Positions 62,801-64,000 of a stretch of 64,000 bases of DNA are shown here, piece by piece. Origin of the DNA: JAVJRN01 sp040218415 (GTDB lineage: Bacteria > Bacteroidota > Bacteroidia > Cytophagales > Cyclobacteriaceae); NCBI GenBank assembly GCA_040218415.1, contig JAVJRN010000060.1, positions 124,001 to 188,000 on the forward strand. Reading direction: 5' to 3'. The translations under genes and the position numbers were made by a program. Position 1 is the stretch's first letter, and each line of letters begins with the position of its first letter. The notes beneath the pieces were generated by a model. The model saw only the letters and a program-made list of their open reading frames with translations, was not told where the DNA came from and ran no database searches.

Positions 62801-63829
62801 AAGACTTTGATTATAAAAGTCAGTGATGAAGGAAAGGGTATTGCCGTGGAAGAGCAGGAAAAGATTTTTGAACGGTTCTATCAAGCTTCGGAGGGTAAGC
62901 TCATGCCTCATAGTTCGGGTATTGGACTGGCCTACGTCAAAGAAATTACAGAAGCACTGGGCGGCTCGATCAAAGTAATAAGCGATACTACTTCAGGTAC
63001 CACCTTCTTGTTTACGCTTACCGCAGAAAAAGCTGTTCAAATTTCTGAGGAAATAACCCAAGAAATAGAAGAACTCGAAGGGTCAATGCCGTACACTTAT
63101 CCGAACAACAAAATTCTTCTCACTGAGGATAATGAGGAAATGGCCAACTATATCAAGCAAGTACTTGGTGATGAATTTATTGTAGAATGGGCAGAAAATG
63201 GGAAGGAAGCTTTAACAAAATTGGAAAGCTTTGATGCTGACTTGATCATTACCGATATCATGATGCCGATCATGACAGGGCTAGAGTTATTAGAAAACCT
63301 CAAAGCCAACGATCGATACAAATACAAGTCCGTCATTATGCTCACGGCCAAGTCAAGTCAAGAAACGCGACTTGATGCTTTGTCTTTTGGTCTGGATGAT
63401 TATCTCACCAAGCCATTTAACCCCACGGAACTTGAGTATCGAGTAAAAAACCTTCTAAGAAACCAATATGAAAGGCAACAAGCAAAAGGCGATGATGATT
63501 TGCCCACTAGCCAAGACCCTTTAATCGCAACACTTATATCAGAGATTGAAAACAACTTGAATAATCGGAATTTTGGAGTCCTTGACCTTGCCAACAAAGC
63601 GGCTGTCTCTGATCGTCAACTTTCGAGAATTATCAAAAGATCTATTGGCTTGTCCCCAGCACTACTTATTAGAGAAGTAAAATTGAAAAGTGCCAAAGAA
63701 TTTCTCGAACAAAAGCGATTCCGAACGTTGAGCGAAGTAACCCACGCTGTGGGCTTTGAAAAGACAGGTCATTTCAATAAACTGTTTTTTGATCGGTTTG
63801 GGAAAAAACCAATTGAATACTTGAGCTAG
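59894..63829 (+). CDS. Hybrid two-component system: propeller sensor, histidine kinase, receiver and AraC regulator
   Basis: 1311 aa. Signal peptide (~19), periplasmic two-component propeller blades ~25-690 (repeats such as IIWIATRNGLNKYDG, LWIGTKGGL, LWVGTNGGG), Y_Y_Y domain ~700-760, one membrane helix ~764-785, HisKA with His831 (NISHEFRTPLT), HATPase (N-box LLSNAIKHSP; SSGIGLAYVKE), a receiver from ~1072 with Asp1121 (ITDIMMP), and an AraC-type HTH from ~1215. HTCS proteins sense oligosaccharides and activate nearby susCD-type loci; none lies beside it here, so targets are probably right of the window or remote. Terminator at 63957. Confidence 0.96.
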   Translation: MNRYVICFVSILAIQAALAQDTPENKFSYISTTEGLSDPSAQDVTKDVNGIIWIATRNGLNKYDGENITHFNIQDGLPNQYVFRVIQDPNDSVLWIGTKGGLCSFDLYSNTFRQYQITDSIQPHVPDLAFDNQQNLWLATATGLAKYTNGKFTLYKSDSSNQHSILDDYAMSLLPVGDSIFVGTYYGLNVFLPEEKKFKHRYNDSAEIFQAVDYYVQKIKQRKNGEIWFSAFEEDLGGIVYRYTPEGILSRYQHNPPDPKSLNFNFSVLALEEDKKERLWVGTNGGGISIFNDEEDNFYHIPHDPKIANGLNDFDIWDLYCDDQNIMWVSTDGGGVNKHHHADSRFKTLENNPFDSESIRSSLIMTFEDTKDHLWVGTNALNGISRLEKFTGKFYNIPFDDSPETSLLDNTVYDLEIVDNNLWVATHIGGISVMNLQTEKFQHLIDIEQNSHFLYNATTTLLPLGNTMYLANDNGLGRFSFSDYLIETLPIPEINKTIGINHMAEKDEEIWLATPLGIFIYSIKNESYIEINKNIAQLTDITFIFHNDKTWIGTVNGLWIYNEQKNDLQQVVNMEDRSIQGIVSDGKTIWATTTNGLYQLSLEAQVLRKFGINDGLKSNYFNLRAISLGADNKIYLGGNEGITFFSPSKMEFLKKTVAPMYSTIAILDGNKINKKPIEEDNIALDYDESTFALDFYVPDYINPESLHYKYRILGLSDQYFSLHGESEINVTDLSPGTYNIETYTTNIDGVWSAPSTVTVRIKPPFWASWYAFVTYGLAFVSLFFARERYRKEEQKRLEKIISERTQEVREQAEEIKKLDKVKTRFFSNISHEFRTPLTLIQGPIASVLQGKVHDEIAVKKNLEVATRNVDNLRNLIDELLEFNKIDFGVVDIHYVPVLLADYLQEFSENYSTLIADKNLRWALDTDLDHSLKLNLPIDKVEKILHNLLSNAIKHSPTGGQVTLDISYANKTLIIKVSDEGKGIAVEEQEKIFERFYQASEGKLMPHSSGIGLAYVKEITEALGGSIKVISDTTSGTTFLFTLTAEKAVQISEEITQEIEELEGSMPYTYPNNKILLTEDNEEMANYIKQVLGDEFIVEWAENGKEALTKLESFDADLIITDIMMPIMTGLELLENLKANDRYKYKSVIMLTAKSSQETRLDALSFGLDDYLTKPFNPTELEYRVKNLLRNQYERQQAKGDDDLPTSQDPLIATLISEIENNLNNRNFGVLDLANKAAVSDRQLSRIIKRSIGLSPALLIREVKLKSAKEFLEQKRFRTLSEVTHAVGFEKTGHFNKLFFDRFGKKPIEYLS

Positions 63830-63956
63830 AAAAGCTGCCATGAACATCTAAGCTCGCTGAAAAATGGCTGAAATGAGCTGACCCTTAGCGTTACATTTGT
63901 TACCGGCAATCAGAAGGATTGCTGAAAAGAAAAATGACTTCCTTGTTGTTGACACG

Positions 63957-63990
63957 CCTCACTTTTTCAAACATGAAAGTGGGGTTTTTT
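63957..63990 (+). terminator. Rho-independent terminator after the hybrid sensor gene
   Basis: CCTCACTTT (63957-63965) pairs with AAAGTGGGG (63976-63984), one G-T pair, then six T. Confidence 0.75.
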
Positions 63991-64000
63991 ATTGGTTCAA

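Overview
The window looks like a chromosomal segment of a marine-type Bacteroidota bacterium, most likely order Cytophagales. Supporting signs are a SusC/SusD pair, secreted modular proteins with type IX secretion (T9SS) style C-termini, a hybrid two-component system with a periplasmic propeller, TAnnTTTG promoter -7 boxes, weak Shine-Dalgarno sequences, and typical Bacteroidota gene blocks (recJ-lptB-GH3, rbfA-FtsX permease, glyA-tatC-rpiB). The genus cannot be fixed from sequence reading alone. I saw no rRNA, tRNA, CRISPR array or intact insertion sequence.

Layout. 1-3877 (minus): a secreted BNR-propeller protein cut by the left edge, and a small lipoprotein. 4109-8697 (minus): a susC-susD operon with its own terminator and no glycoside hydrolase beside it. 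8792-11605: a type III polyketide synthase and a methyltransferase in an overlapping operon, divergent from a UbiA-type prenyltransferase; an FAD oxidoreductase of the type I would expect with this set lies far away at 58346-59467. 11905-15070: a lamin-tail T9SS protein coupled to a 56-aa PID-type sorting-signal protein that is easily missed. 15409-23309: an alpha-2-macroglobulin lipoprotein overlapping penicillin-binding protein 1C. 23407-24532 (minus): a mobile mystery protein A/B (HTH plus Fic) pair with three evenly phased palindromic operators and a frame-broken 3' end on the Fic gene. 24572-26896 (minus): an SGNH-like protein and an MBOAT acyltransferase. 27363-32990 (minus): a giant secreted endonuclease I protein with a tandemly duplicated module. 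33279-35587 (minus): hemH with a VTT membrane protein, and an unknown protein. 35803-63829: mostly housekeeping genes (recJ, lptB, GH3, a RluD-like synthase, a PLP enzyme, radA, pheA, glyA, tatC, rpiB, rbfA, a LolE-like permease, a SNF2 helicase, an aspartyl protease), a lipoprotein/DUF5723-like pair, and a hybrid two-component regulator.

The accessory material is the most interesting part: the three operators centred exactly 33 bp apart before the Fic pair; a 104-bp dispersed repeat present twice in opposite orientation (15068-15171 and 59503-59606, five mismatches); the polyketide/prenyl set split across the window; and the secreted proteins that share or duplicate modules. Functional calls rest on motif recognition without database searches, and promoter calls rest on matches to the Bacteroidota consensus.
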